Counted from the stretch's first letter, positions 1-13,354 are shown. The stretch: 64,000 nucleotides of DNA from Platerodrilus igneus (GCA_036346225.1 JARFIW010001256.1:186001-250000); one strand, 5' to 3'. The notes: generated by a model not told the origin, from the sequence alone. Numbers and translations: made by a program.

Positions 1-650
1 AACTACAAGTGATTGCTCGAAATGATTCATTGGAAAACTGTTAGTTTGGCGAACGGTTAAGTGTTGGGGATCATGGTAGCCTCAGTTTACTTAACCTTCT
101 TCACATACCATTGAATATCGGTGAAATAGGGAATATATTTAGAAAACAATAAAAGAGGCAACGAACTGTGTCTAACAAGAAAGAGTAACGCGTATGTTCA
201 AAGACAACAAATAAAGAAACAAGAAAAGAATTGTTGAAAACATATGTATGAAGCACAGTACTGTGTGACTGTGAAATAGGAACGGAAGTACGAGAAGCAG
301 ACAGGAAGAAGGTAGAAGCTGTTTTGGAATGTGGTGCTTTAAATGTATGATGTTGATAACATGGACCGACAAAGTTAATAATAAAGAGGTTTTAGAAATA
401 GTAGGGGAAGAAAGATATCTGTGGAAAACAAAAAATAGGAGAAATAGGACAGCACACGTTCTAAGGCAATTGGGAATAGTGCGGGATAAACAGAAATAAG
501 CAAAAGAGATACCTAGATCAGATTAATGCACACAGATGTTGAAAGATGTGGGCTGTGGGAATTTCTGTAAAATGTGTAGATTAGCTCAGAATAGAAACCT
601 AATTAGGACTAATAAAGAAAGCATCCCAAATAAGTACCAGAATATTTCAT
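1..650 (+). mobile_element. Head-RTE-tail chimeric retroelement, unit 1 (cut by window edge)
   Basis: About 165 bases of a non-coding 'head' (it contains the stretch ending ATATCGGTGAAATAGGG and GAAAACAAT) run directly into the 3' part of an RTE LINE. The tail still reads, with stops, as the C-terminal RTE region (KVNNKEVLEIVGEERYLW and similar). The same head occurs at 875-1110, 26070-26850, 60010-60190 and 60320-60545, each time joined to RTE 3' sequence. I infer a non-autonomous element that borrows the RTE tail for mobilisation. The usual ATGATG end is not visible here, so the 3' border is approximate. Confidence 0.6.
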
Positions 651-874
651 TAAATAATGTGTAAACCACGGGGCTTATTGCATTGAAATATCTACACTTA
701 ATTGAATATAGTAGAATCAGTGGGTGTGATTTCGAAATCACTTACAATTGCCCATGGTTACTCGCTATTCTTAATTCAGCTGTATGGCTAAACCAAATGT
801 AGATTGTTGATGAGCTATGACACTTTCAGCCCTGAAGATTATATCAATGGATATACTTGAAACACCTCTTTGCA

Positions 875-1228
875 AGTACTGTTCATTGTACTTAAACCTG
901 ATGATTACTATAAGCAACTACAGGTGTGGCTTTGCAATATTCGCAAATAATGTTGATTGTGCGAAAAGATTTATTAGAAAACAGTTAATTCGGCAAATGT
1001 ATAAGCGTTGGGGATCTTGGTAGGCGGTAGGTTACCTAACCCCCTTCACATACCGATGAATATCGATGAAATTGAGTATATGTTGAGGAAACAATAGAAG
1101 GGGAACGGAACTGCATTTAGGTTCTAAGAATTTCAGGGAAATGTGAAGGTTAGCTCAGAATAGGAAACAATGAAGATACGCGTCTAACCAGTTCCAGGAA
1201 TGAAGACCTAATGATGATGACAAAGATA
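875..1228 (+). mobile_element. Head-RTE-tail chimeric retroelement, unit 2 (short tail)
   Basis: This copy has the full head (about 875-1115), then only about 110 bases of RTE 3' tail, ending in AACCAGTTCCAGGAATGAAG and TAATGATGATGA, the typical RTE end of this window. The head-tail junction differs from unit 1, where the tail is several hundred bases longer. The variable tail length with a constant head suggests internal deletion or template switching. No coding frame survives. Confidence 0.6.
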
Positions 1229-3683
1229 GATAATTCAATGTCCACCGCTTAAAATCAGATTTTAAACTTATCTGATCAGTTAGGTTTAATAATTTTTACT
1301 GTAAGAGTTTTAACCATATAATGCCTACGTTCATGTAACAAATTTAAAATACGATGCGTACCAATTATTCGGTTACCCTGCCAAGGTTAAAACGCCTTTC
1401 GATACGGCGCTAATGTAACATGTTTTAAATAATTTAAGCGGGCTTAATCACCATTATTACACGTGAAACGCGGCAGTATTGTACTTCAAAGAAAATTAAA
1501 GCTTTTACGCGTACTAGATGGAAAGACTAAGAACTGCTTTGCCGGCGGCTAACTTGACTATTACCTCCAAGGAAGAGCTATAAATGGTCTGGGTCAAAAT
1601 TTTCTTAGTTAAACTGAAAACAATTTAAATTTAAGTTGGACGCCACTGTATCTGGCAGGTATTAATCAAAAAATTATAGTTTTAAGGTAAATACCGAAAC
1701 CCTTCTGGAGGTGATGATTCTAAAAGTTTCTGTTTAAATCCTTTGAGAATTGATCAGGCATATAGAGAAAATACAAGAATAAGAATACTTCTACTCCATA
1801 GTAAATAATTTGCATCAAATTATAACAATATTTAAGAAATATACATCAAACTAGTTTTTTTACAAAAATTTTGAACAAAATTTCGTTACATGACTGTTAA
1901 ATCTTTGAATGATTGTCAGATCTGGCAGTCATGTACAAATTTAATAAACTGTAATTTTAAGCAATTTTGGTGCAGGTCTAATTTCGATATTAGTAAGCTT
2001 AAACTATTCTCAGCTTCTCATCAGTGAGAGCTCAAATATAACAAAATTTAAAGAAATTCATATTTCACAAAAAAATATACGGTCGTGAAAAATTAACAAT
2101 ATTAATTGCGATTACTATAATTGAATTACTCATATTAAAAACAAAAACGATTGGGGTTTTCGCAGATAGGAACTGCATTCGTGGGAAATGGTGTTGTTAA
2201 ACTAATCCATTTAAAAATTCAGCAAAAATAGACCCACCCTTAACTATTGGCCGCCAACTGCTACCCAGGTTTCAACTCGTCTCCAGCTGTTTGATTGCCG
2301 GTGTAAAATGCAACGGACCCAGACTGATTTTAAATTAAATGACTTATCGAATTTCTTGTCTTGTGGGTGTTTTCATTGTTCGGATGTTATTTCTCGACTA
2401 GAGGGTGTTTTTTAACCAGAAAGTGTTTTCTAACTTGCAAGTGTTTTTACTGATCTGTGGGTGTTTTTGCTGATACGAATATAAATTAAGCTACTTAATT
2501 TTTTATCACTAATTCTTATCATTAATGATTACCATCCTGCTTGGTTCGAAGATTACATGGAAGTGTGCGGATTGAGAAAACAACATATAAAGACAATTCG
2601 ACCTGGGGAATTCTTATTAGACCAAATGCTTGGTGTCCAAGCGCCGTGTTTATGAAACAAGTTGAAAACCTTGGGATATATCGTGAACAATAAATTATTT
2701 ACACGCATTTTGAAAGATTAGAGTGCTATTTACCACTGTCTAAGCAAGGTACCCAAACACCTGAATTATTTTCTATATTATTGTGGATACAAAATGTGAG
2801 AGTTCGCCTTGCAATTTAAATACACTAGGAAACATGTGTTATTTTCCATATGGGATCAAGAACTTATTTAGAATTCAAAAATCTATTTAGGTCTGCAAAT
2901 AAATATACTTGGGGAATTGTTTTATTTTTCTATTGTCTTAATACAACTTTGTTTTTCTGTAAAGAAATTTTGTTATACACTAGAAAAAATTCTTACACGT
3001 AAGCCATTGACTGGCTGTAAATCAAATAGGGTTCTCGCTTGACGAATTGTGATGAGACGACACCTGCGTATGTAAATTTGCAGATGTATTTCCTGCGAAT
3101 TGAATAAGTTTGTTTTATCAACCTGTTTATTCTATATAGGGTTTCTAAAGGTGCGGGAAACAGTCTTTGCTGTTTGAAAAACGACTTTATTTGTTTAAAA
3201 AATTAATTGGAAGATAAAAAGAATTAGAACGTCAGAGAGTTGATTTCGAAATCTACTCATAAAGGTTTAAATTATATAAAAACAAGTATTTTCTATTGGA
3301 AAACGTTAGGTTGGAAATAACTTTTAATTGAAAATTTTCTTGTGTTAGTTCTTAGTTAAAGTTGTGCTGCCGTGTTGAATCAGTGTCACAAAATACTATG
3401 TAAGGATGGTCTAAAAAACTACTTTGACGATAGTAACAACGTTAATATTGCGGAAGTTTTTGGCAAGTTCAGCTAAATTCTCTACCCTGATTCTTTACAA
3501 AACAACTATTTGATAATTGTTAGCTCTTATTATTATTATTAACTGTGTTTTATTTATATAAATTTCTTACTTTTTTGTAGTAGTATGAAGTTGGTTTCGC
3601 AATATGGGTGAATTTCCTTAAATTGGTTATTTTGTGTTGCCCAAAAATTCTGTCAAAATTAAATTGTTTCTTTAGACAATCGA

Positions 3684-3745
3684 TTGAAAGAAAATTAGCT
3701 TTTATAAAGTTAAGCATATTACTTATATTTTTCACATAAATCAAT
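3684..3745 (+). repeat. Short dispersed repeat, copy 1
   Basis: A block beginning TTGAAAGAAAATTAGCTTTT is repeated in direct orientation at 6952-7015 with few differences over about 60 bases. It is too short to classify. It could be the shared end of a non-autonomous transposon. Confidence 0.6.
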
Positions 3746-6700
3746 AAAATGTATGAAAATTAAATTGGTGTCTTCCAATTGCAATTTTATGTTCAACTTA
3801 ATTTCAATTAGCTATTAAAACTTACCTTGTTTTGCTATCTTATTGAACTTAAAAACTATCTCTAATTCGTCTCTAATAGTAATATTAAAAGAAATTGTTT
3901 GTAATTCTCCGGTCAGTATAATTTTTGGGTAACGTTGTGACGATATAAAGATGTCAACGGTTAAAAATATAACGAACCCAGATAGTACTCAACGACCAAC
4001 TCATATTTCGCTTCTAGGCAGAGTATTGAGCGTAGTCATGGTTAGACGATATCATTACTATTATTAAGATAAACAACAAAGCGCCCTTGTATCGCAAATT
4101 AAGATCAATCAAACAAACACACGAGAGAAGGCACAGGAACCCTCTACTAACAACGCAGAGAACCACGAACATATCAAACCTACGTGCTAACAAACCATAC
4201 ATATTTTTAGTAATTTCTGTCCCAAACATGTAAAAGAAAAGACATAAAAACAATAAAGAAGAGAACTATTTGTCCTTTAAAACATTAGTACAGGATAATT
4301 TTCTAAAACCAAGGTATATGTACTAATATATCTTGAAACGACTTTTGTTTTACAGAAGGCACCAAGATGTAAGCGCCACTGAAACCTTCTTTCTTCTACG
4401 TTGAAGCGCTAGTGTAACTTATTTTTCTTAATGGGCGCCAATGAACAAAAATCTTTCGACATAGCTAGGGGTCTATTCCTGGGTAGAGCAATAAGAACTG
4501 GGGGGGGGTAGAATTCTGTTTGCAAACCGAAGCTAAACTAAGCTAAATAGGCGCCACCATGTCCTGAGATAATTACGATAATAGCAGAGCAAGGTTCTAA
4601 GGGCGGACGTGGAAACCCAAAGATAAAACGATCGCCTTCGTTAACAAAAACCTGTCTTATCAAAATAAGACGCAGCTCCTGTAAGAAATTGCAAAGATTA
4701 AATAAATAAAAAGTAGAACACCATTTGTGTCCTATAAAAGTATAAAAAAAATAGAAAAGTGTATATCCAGCATGATATTGGCACCAAATTATTACTCAAA
4801 AATTTTACCGTTGTGTAATTAGATTTGATCGCATTTGACCAAAATAAAAGCATCAAAGTTGAACTAATTGTTTACTAGAAAACTTTCTTTTAAAATTTCG
4901 GATCTTTTTAACAAATAACAAAAATGTATCATTAACATCTATATCAAAGTCAAGTTGTTGACTTTTTAAAACCACCAACTACACTTTAAATATGAACCTG
5001 CTTTAAACATTTGAGTGAAAATAATTTGTAAGCATAATGCACTGAATTACGTTCTAACCTGAACAGATCTTTTCAGGTAGATTACAATTTCTAGAATCTT
5101 ATTCAGAATGTCTTTAAATTTTCAGATTTAAATTTTATGATTTACATGTAGATAAATGCTAATCACAAAAATAGGAATGTTTGGTTTAAACTCAATGACA
5201 GCTGCACGAAGCATTTGTTTTCATGACAACATCTGTCAATTGTGCAACACAAAAAAATTTGACGTCGAAAACATACGTTGAAATTATCTAAGGTTCAGAT
5301 GGAACCAAGCTTGTAATTATAAAAACCTAATCTGACAAAATTTTGTTCTACGGTTTATAAAACCAGTTCAACAATAATTGAGAATTACACAGATTACATG
5401 TTGAAAACATAATAGCAGCTGTACGTGCTTTATATGATAGTCTGTTTATCAAATTTTTATGACATTCAAAACACATGCATGAAATATCTTATATCTAATA
5501 ACGAACCAAACTGCTTTTGTTGCTCCACGACAAATCGAGATAGAAATTTATATTCTTCAAACAAAGTTACCAGCCATTTTTAACTAGAGACGACTGCAAT
5601 CCAAACTAACATCCATAATTCCTAGATAACAAATTTTTTAGTAGACAAATTTCAAATCGACAAATCCTAAGTAACGAATTTTAAATGATGAATCCTACAT
5701 GACGCGCTAAATAAATTGAACCAAATTAAATTAGTGCGTAAAATATATACTTTACCAATTGTTAGTAGAAGGTATCTTAATAGTTTCAGGTCGAGCACGA
5801 CCTGACCTGCTTACTTTAGTAATTGATGCGAAGGTCGCCTGCCTCTAGCCGGGAATACATCTTGATAAAGCTGTTGCTAGCGCGCGACTAACTTAACAAA
5901 ACAAGAACCGAATCGCCGCGGCGTTAGAGGTGTGGAATACGAAAGAAACAACTAGAGATGCGCGTGGAAATAACTTTATGTGACACAGAAATTTTAATAT
6001 AAGAAGATTAATAAGGAATAATGCACGCTTAGCGCATTATCCTCGTAATTCAATGCGAATAATTATTACTGAAATTAAACATGTTATAATCTTTAGACCT
6101 ATATCATCACTACAATAGATGTAATTCGCGGTATAATACATGCTCACAATATCAAAGACATACTTTGTTTTACTTTTCTGTTTCTCGTTAAAAACTAATA
6201 TACTTCTTGTAAATAAATAGATTATGAATAAGTTCGTTTTCTAATATATAGTGTTAACTTAATATTCGTTATAAAGGAAATTTTATAAGCTTAAAATGAC
6301 GTTAAATGCCTCTTTCTAAACAAGAACTGACATTTTTATTAAATTATTTTTACCATGCATGTATGATTAGGTTATATTCTATTTTCCCTTTGCATTTTAG
6401 ATCTGCTATGAAATTAGATTACAGTTTCTATCAACGTAGACTTAAAATTCTTATGATATCGGTGCATTACTAATTATTTTTGAAGTAATAAAAAATGAGT
6501 AGTACTTGCATATGATTTGTGTTTATGTTACATTACATTTTATTCTCCAATCGAAATTTTGTTAGGAAGTAGCAGAAACAGTAATAATTTCGAATAAAAT
6601 AAAAAAATTTTTTGTTATTCGATTAGATCCCACAAGATTTTTCTGTACGATGTTTGAATGCAAAACCACAATTCTCAATTTGTTGTATTTTACTTCCTGT

Positions 6701-6951
6701 CTGAGATCTAAGTAAATTGCGAATTTAAATTATAAAGCATTAGTTCTGCTAAACTCCATTTCTAATAAAAATTGTTGTGTAACGTATCTAAGTCGTGAAC
6801 TAGTTTTTTGCTCCAAATGAAGCACCTACTTCCCGTTAAACTAGTTATACTTTTATAATAAACTAGTTCCATGTGCAACGAGATCGCTGTAGTAAATAAT
6901 ATCCATGCCACTGTTACTTTCTATTATTAAAAATTTAAAATAAGGTGTTTG

Positions 6952-7015
6952 AAAGAAAATTAGCTTTTATAAAGTTAAACATATATATTGCTTATATTTT
7001 TCGTATAAATAAATA
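6952..7015 (+). repeat. Short dispersed repeat, copy 2
   Basis: Direct copy of 3684-3745, starting TTGAAAGAAAATTAGCTTTT. It differs mainly by a few extra TA bases in the middle. Confidence 0.6.
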
Positions 7016-9966
7016 CTTTCGTAAACCTAAAACTTGTGTGGTATTATTGTAATCTAAAAACCTTTGACCTACATGCATTTGATAAAAATTATTTAATAAG
7101 CAAATTTTTAAAAAACCCTCAATCATCGCTTTATATTTGGTCGATAAAATTTCAATAACTTCACTTTGGTAATAAGTTTAAAACTTGGAATCTCTCATTC
7201 GAATTATAAGGCCCCCTTTAGTACAATACATTAATTTAATGGCATCTGCCAAAATATAGTATTGTAAATAACTATTAACCCTTTCTTATACTTACGCTCC
7301 TATCACATTCTTTCTTAAACATAGCAATAAAGTAACTCTTATCTTCTATTATAAATTCAAGTTCTTTTCTGTTTGTTTTATGTTGAATTTTAACACTTTG
7401 TGCCTGCTGTGTCTAGCTTATTATTTTATGTCCCGCCTACTATGTATTTTTAAAAGCTTTCACTTGTATTGCATTTGTATAATTTTTACTTTGCCGTGTA
7501 AATTATGCTGGTCGTTCCTGTTGCCTCTGGTTGGGGCCGTAGTCATCCACCCACGTCCAAATCGTTCAAATTGTTAACAAATTTTCCATTAAATGCTATT
7601 GCATTTCAAATTCATATACACTTGTGTTCAAATTTAAGCTTTATCTTGCAGTAGTCAATCACTGTTTATTTATTATAGGTACATCCAATTAATCTCTCTT
7701 ACTTCTATATATTTAAAACACTTTTCCGTCACTCTTTACGTAAAATAATTTACACTACTAAACTGGAGTATTTTAGTACGTTATATATTATCACTAGTTC
7801 TACGACATCGCAACGTTTTAAGTACTAAACAACTCCCGGAGCCTTTGATTTAGATTAGGTTATATAGACAAATCGCCGTGTTACGCAGGCATTAAATCTG
7901 GTTCTTGTTCTCGAATTTTCTAATTAACTGTTTTGTAAAAATGTGTTGACGTATCATTTAGAACTCTGCTGTTTTAGCAGCTTGAGGTTACTAATTAGTT
8001 CCATTTATCTGCGGGTTATCTTATCTTCAAGGTTTATGGCTTCTAGTTGGGTACCCGCAATTTATCTCCTGATATGGGTATCTTTATATATACTGATGTG
8101 ATAAAGTGTCACGAGAGGTCATTGAAACCCTAATTCTAAAACTAAATCCCACTAAAATATAATAAAATCCGGAAAAAATTGAATTTTTCGTAAATTCATG
8201 GCTACGCCTTGTATAATACAAGCGTACCTTTATTCATTGATATACAATGCAAAAATGCAGATTGCGCGTGTATAAATAATCACTCTGTACTATATAAATG
8301 TATTGTAAATAAACAATAAGTAACGTAAGTCGTATATATAATAATAATTATTATTAACAAAAAGATTACTGTAAAAGCATTTAAATGTGAACGTAAAAAT
8401 CGATGGTTTTAATACAAAGTCGTTTATTTTACTTATTAATTATCAATACAGTTTAGATAAAAATGCATTTGATTTGCTGTAAATAGCATAAAAAAGTACA
8501 ACTTTACGAATTACGTTTAAGAAACTAAAATCAACGAGTATTTATAAACCCCAAAATTAATAAATAATTTTGTGTACTGAAAGCAAATATTTTCTATAAA
8601 GCACAAACCCTTTTGCATTAAAAAACAATCAAAGTAAATTAATTAACCCGTAGATTGTAGCAATTGATTCTAAATAAAAGAACTTTCTAGAATATAAAAA
8701 AATGAGTCATGGGGATTTAGGAATACGTCAAATTCGTATAACTCATTATTAAAAACATTTTCATTCTAAGAAGCAGCTTAACCATTGAAAATAAAACGTA
8801 AAATCCCTGAAATAATCGATTATCTTTTTGCATTAGCATGCGACGCACTACAATAGTGCATAGGTAAGATAAGGACATATAGAACGCGCCACAGTACCTA
8901 GAACAAGATAAGAGGGTCATAAAGCTTGGCGAATTTGCACGTTAATTGGGCATTCCTGGAGAGATTACATCATAATGTTCGAGATTGTTGTGGAAAATTT
9001 CTCAAAAATAGATAAATTGGTATATAAGGAAGCGTTTATCGTTTCAAGAAGTCATTTATAAATTAGTAATGGATTCATTCGAATTCATTCATTCGATTTC
9101 ATTCTGTAGAGCACGAAATGTTATTTTAATTAAAAAGCGTGAGCTGTTCCTATGCAAAGATAGTAATAGAAATATGTACTAAACATATTGTAGTTTGATA
9201 GTTGCGTAGCTGCACTGAATTAAAAGTTATGTTTTTATACGTAAATTACATACGAAAATGGAATTATAAATTACAATGAACAAGAAAAATTCCTCAAGAC
9301 AACGTACTTTAGTATTGTATTAAATAATCGTAAAGAAGAGTTAACCAAAATGGTAATTTGATAATTACTGTTGGGGTCAGGCATTTTAATTTGGAGAACC
9401 TGTAAGCTGATTGGACATTAATTTAAAATAAGAAAATTTTAATTACGTCCTGTTTTTGTGATTTTGCAAGTATTATTTTAGATTTAATCTTGACTGATAT
9501 TAGAGTAATTAGATATAGAGTTTACGATAAGCTTAAAATAATTTTGTTTTTGTGTGAGGAATTTTTTTTTACCAGAAGTTTGTATTCAGAGTTTGAAATA
9601 TTCTGACCTTTAATAGATTATATGTCAAATATTTTTTCTGGCTATAACAAATCTTATCAGCGTGGAAATAATTTATAATCAGGTAAAACGATTATTAAAA
9701 AGAGTAAGTTTAATTCTGTAAATATAATATAAGGTAAGAAACAACATTTTTACTTCTTAGAAATTATTTTGTTTGAAAGAAACAATGTTGTAAATGCTTT
9801 TGTATGAAAGAAAATATTTTATATTGTATAAATGCTCTGTGATAGTGCTGCATTTTATTTCATTTTGAAAACTCCGTAAATTCCGTTGAGATAGCCACAC
9901 AAAGTTAAAAACGAAGGTAAGTGAATAATTTCAAGTTTACAAACCAGAAGTATCTGTTTAACAATA

Positions 9967-10045
9967 CTTTTTAGCGTTGCTCCCAACGCGAGGCTGTGTT
10001 CCAGCACTCTTTTAGTGGCTCTTAACGCGAGGTCGTGTCACAACA
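9967..10045 (+). repeat. Imperfect tandem duplication, about 39-bp unit
   Basis: Two adjacent units share the core AACGCGAGGYYGTGT and flanking T-rich sequence. The second has diverged at several positions. No function is evident. Confidence 0.5.
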
Positions 10046-10440
10046 ATATATATGTATATATATTTTTAAAAACTAGTATAACACTTTTTAGTTTCTATTT
10101 TTATTTTTATCAAGACCTATAATAGCTATGTTAGTTTATTTTATTTAATATCTTTGCTACATTAACTTTAACTTTAATTTTGCATATACTTATAAGAAAC
10201 TTTTAAATGTACACGTATGAACAAAAACTTGTCCATGTCATATAGATGTCATTTTATGTTTATATAATTGTAAACTTTATAGTCGTAAGTAACCTGTATA
10301 ATTTTGTTATATAAATGTTAAATTATAGATTTTAGTATCCTGATGAAGAAAATAAACATTTTCGAAAGCTTAAAATGGTTATAAGAAGTTTATATTAAAT
10401 TCATGCCCAAGCTGACTGTATCCCCAATATTTATCTTACT

Positions 10441-10442
<2 letters not shown>

Positions 10443-10466
<24 letters not shown>
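10443..10466. repeat. (TA)n microsatellite at outer end of inverted repeat arm A
   Basis: A pure TA run borders the outer edge of arm A. Arm C ends at a matching TA run (18737-18760), so the inverted repeat is bounded by microsatellite on both outer sides. Confidence 0.85.
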
Positions 10467-10472
<6 letters not shown>

Positions 10473-11280
10473 GTTTTAAAAGGTCAAAAATAAATATAAG
10501 CGAAACAATTTCAAAACACCCTGTATAAAGGAACAACCAGAAATTACGTGCCAAGGTTATATTAGTTAATTCATTTTTAAGTATCTGGTATTAACGAAAT
10601 TTTATAAATAATTAATGAAATTTAAGTAGGTTTGCAAAGAAATTAAATAGTAAAAGCCAAGGTCATTAATTTATTAATTAATTTGAATTTAATTGAACGA
10701 TTATTGAGGTATAATATGCATAAAAGCGTTTAAAAACCCAATAATACCAAGAGAAGACGCGTTGCTAACGTACAAATATATCAATAGGGTTAAAATACGT
10801 GGAATATCCAACTCGTAGAAGTGTTATTTAAAATGTTACGATTGAACACCTGCGTATTTTTATAAAATTCAAGTTCTGCTTAAATTGTGTAGATAACAAA
10901 TGATTACAGAGAATGTCGGATAAACCGTTGCTTATATTCACGGGAAATGCTAATGAGGGGGTTATTTAACTCACATAGACAGTCCACGTGTGTAAACAGT
11001 GAACAAACAAGAATATTGATTTTTCTACCACTCAAGCAAGGTTAGACAGAGATGTAGAAAACGTATATGCATGAGACCACAATAGTAGAGGAGGGATTTA
11101 AGAAACGTCATTGGATCTACGATTGGTCGATAGGTTAGTTTGACTTGACATAGACACGAGGATAGTGTAGCGTAAGTTTCTTAAAATTTTATAACGAGGT
11201 ACGGAAATTCGCAGATTGAAATTGGGGTTGAGTGAAAAATTGTGAGAATGTGTTGTTGTGAGCAGGATTTCGGATAACTG

Positions 11281-12055
11281 GGGGCCTGCAGGCCAATTCT
11301 TGACTTCCTTCGTTAAGATACGTATTCGCTACGTAACGAATGCTGTTTAGCGACGATTTTATTAGGAACATATTCTTGACGGGTATTCGTTGAAGCATTC
11401 GCAACACCTTAAAGTAAGCGATTAAGAAATATTGCAACACCGCAGATGAGGAATATTTTTTATAATTTTGTACGTTTCGCATACAACATTTGACGTTAAT
11501 AGCGAGTTGACATTAAGTTCACATTTTTATTCTTCTTGAATTTTGAAACAATAATGCAGAGGAAGAAGACCCGTGGCCAAAAAATTTAAAAAAGTCAAAG
11601 GAAAATGGTGGTAGACTATTTATCAAAGAAGCCGGAATTAATTAGCGGGTCATATACGTCTCCAAAACATCAGATAAGTAGGTAACTAACTCTTTTGGTA
11701 GCCAAAATGTCTTAAGGAATGCATCATCATTTATACTTAAGAATGGATTTATAGGATTTCGTGGAATTCTATAGGTATCTACATTTATTTCTGCCAATTC
11801 TAGATGTTCTATTAACATTACGTTTGCGTTAAACAAATTGTCCATATTTTTCAAACGTCAAACAATGACAATGATTACAATACACAACATTAATTTTATA
11901 AGTTACCATCTGTAACAGCATATAAAGCCCGCTCGCTGTGTAGCGAATAGAAAATAGCGAGTTCGCTTGTATAGGACTGACCAAGAATAATATTTGGTTG
12001 CGTTCGCTAGTAAGCGTGTAACCTTGGCGTTAGCGAACGGTCAAGAATTGACCCC
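11281..12055. mobile_element. PIF/Harbinger-like non-autonomous element
   Basis: A 775-bp insertion present in arm A and absent from arm C. It starts GGGG and ends CCCC; the subterminal bases CAATTCTTGAC and GTCAAGAATTG are inverted repeats, with an 8-bp CCTGCAGG extra at the left. The trinucleotide CTG flanks both sides (11278-11280 and 12056-12058), as expected for the 3-bp duplications of PIF/Harbinger. Inside on the minus strand is a Harbinger-type N-terminal protein remnant. The empty site in arm C fixes the borders well. Confidence 0.75.
11642..11854 (-). pseudogene. HARBI1-like transposase N-terminal remnant
   Basis: An open frame of 70 codons contains NPINPFLSINDDAFLKTFWL followed by a helical stretch ending VTYLSDVLETY. 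Arrangement and composition match the N-terminus of Harbinger transposases (HARBI1-like: an N-P-F/D-D-x-F-x-x-x-F segment followed by L-x-x-L-x-x). No DDE catalytic core is present in the remaining element, so it is a non-autonomous relic that depended on a full transposase elsewhere. Assignment is by pattern, supported by the TIR and 3-bp duplication of the surrounding element. Confidence 0.6.
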
Positions 12056-13259
12056 CTGGAGAGGTTACAGTCGAAACACATAAATACTCTAGAGAACTAG
12101 GACTCGCTCTCTTGTCTTTTAACTTCGTGCCTTATTATTTCGATCTTCCCAAAAGCACGTATAAAAGTTAACATGAGTTGTAAGTATTGACAAATAAATT
12201 TTAATAGTATTGCTTAGTGGTAGCCTCTAAATAAATTAAAACGCGGTTAATGTGCCGAGATTATTATTATTTTAATTGAGGTATCACCTATAATTTTTAA
12301 TCAACTCGTGTCGGGTACATTAAGTAACGTAGATTACTGTGAAATGAAATTTGGAATTTGGTTACACCGAGAAGAAGGCGTTGGCGGATCAACAGAAATG
12401 GAAGTCGTCTAGTAATTGCGAGAAACGACCTGCTGCGGGATAGAAATTTTCATGGCATCATCTACAGTGCGAAGATCTTCTAGAAATTGCAGGTAACGAT
12501 TTAATATTGTGATTCCTATAAACTGTAAATATTGGGATAGAGTATGAGAGTGTTTTCAAGGTAGTGTGAATTATTTGAGTATTGAACAGAATTTGTGTAA
12601 ATAACTTTATTAAGGTATTCTACTAGAAATTGAAGGTGTCTAGAAAGCTTTTAAACGTTCCATCAGAACGTGAAATTTTGTGAAGAGTACATGGCTTTGT
12701 TTTTTTTTTTTTGGTTTTTTAGAGTATGCAAAGTAGAAGGGCATACATTAATTGGGTTATTATGAGCTCACCATATCCCAGAGTTTACTTAAATTATTAA
12801 AATAAATAAATAAATTATAAAGAAGGAATTTTAGAGAAGGTGTTGTTCAAAGTCCATTTACTCCGAGTACTTTTTATTTAAATTAAATAAATTAAATACA
12901 AGACATTACTGAATAAAATTTACTGAAGTGTAACGTGAATAATAAAATATGGACAATAATAAATTGCATTTGTAAATAGGAATTAATAAAAGATTGTATG
13001 TTTGTGTATTTTGTGGTTTTATTGGGAGTGTGCGTGAATGATAGGAGTTATGAATGAATATAGCTATCCGAAAGGAGGTCCTAATGAGCTAGCCAGAAGC
13101 AGTTGAAGAAGGCCATTCAACCGAGGAAGAGTCAAAAACGGGTAAGAATTTTTTTTTGTATATTTTAATTTTTGGAAAATTTTCTATTTTCGAATTTGAA
13201 AATTTTATATTATTTTCGAAAATAATTTTGTTGGTGAGGATTTTACCCGAGTTCCACGG

Positions 13260-13300
<41 letters not shown>
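13260..13300. repeat. (TA)n microsatellite at inner end of arm A
   Basis: A TA run directly follows CCCGAGTTCCACGGCAA. Similar words abut TA runs at 16690-16740 and 60538-60575 (other strand). This suggests that a mobile sequence carrying or seeding TA repeats lies here. Confidence 0.85.
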
Positions 13301-13307
<7 letters not shown>

Positions 13308-13354
13308 TATATCTCTAACTTTTTTGTTTTTATTACAAACGATACAAATAAATA

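Larger units (their letters stand above)
1229..10440. other. AT-rich non-coding DNA, no recognised gene
   Basis: I found no convincing coding region, tRNA or transposon end here. Open frames are short, isolated and without recognisable motifs. Visible details are a repeat pair at 3684-3745 and 6952-7015, a run of nine G at about 4500, a slightly GC-richer patch at 5790-5970 of unknown nature, and an imperfect tandem at 9967-10045. The stretch at about 10100-10440 next to a (TA)n array may be the 3' end of an unidentified retroelement. Confidence 0.5.
10467..13259 (+). repeat. Large inverted repeat, arm A
   Basis: This segment matches the reverse complement of 16697-18737 nearly end to end. 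The outer edge has TTTTAAAAGGTCAAAAATAA and TTTCAAAACACCCTG. The inner part has the block GGCGTTGGCGGATCAAC and the end CCATTCAACCGAGGAAGAG. Arm A is longer mainly because of the 775-bp Harbinger insertion at 11281-12055. It contains a TATA-like site (ATAAATACTCTAGAG, about 12080) and several good splice-donor matches (GCAGGTAACGA near 12488, ACGGGTAAGAA near 13140), conserved in arm C. It may be a duplicated promoter and 5' exons of a gene, or the 5' part of an unclassified retroelement. I cannot choose. Confidence 0.7.

Noticed and set aside
1985..2035. Minus-strand CTGATGAG followed by CGAAA
   Set aside because: The spacing is over 30 bases without a continuous stem II, and no stem III follows GAAA.
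7380..7577. 65-codon frame rich in Cys/Leu
   Set aside because: Isolated, with no recognisable domain or supporting context.
8717..8920. 67-codon minus frame
   Set aside because: No motif and no neighbouring coding evidence.
10345..10385. Hammerhead-like CCTGATGAAG ... TTTTCGAAAG near the outer end of arm A
   Set aside because: CUGAUGA and GAAA are present with a GAAAA/UUUUC stem, but the closing pair of stem II is wrong (A opposite C), there is no stem III and no cleavage-site UH at the right place.
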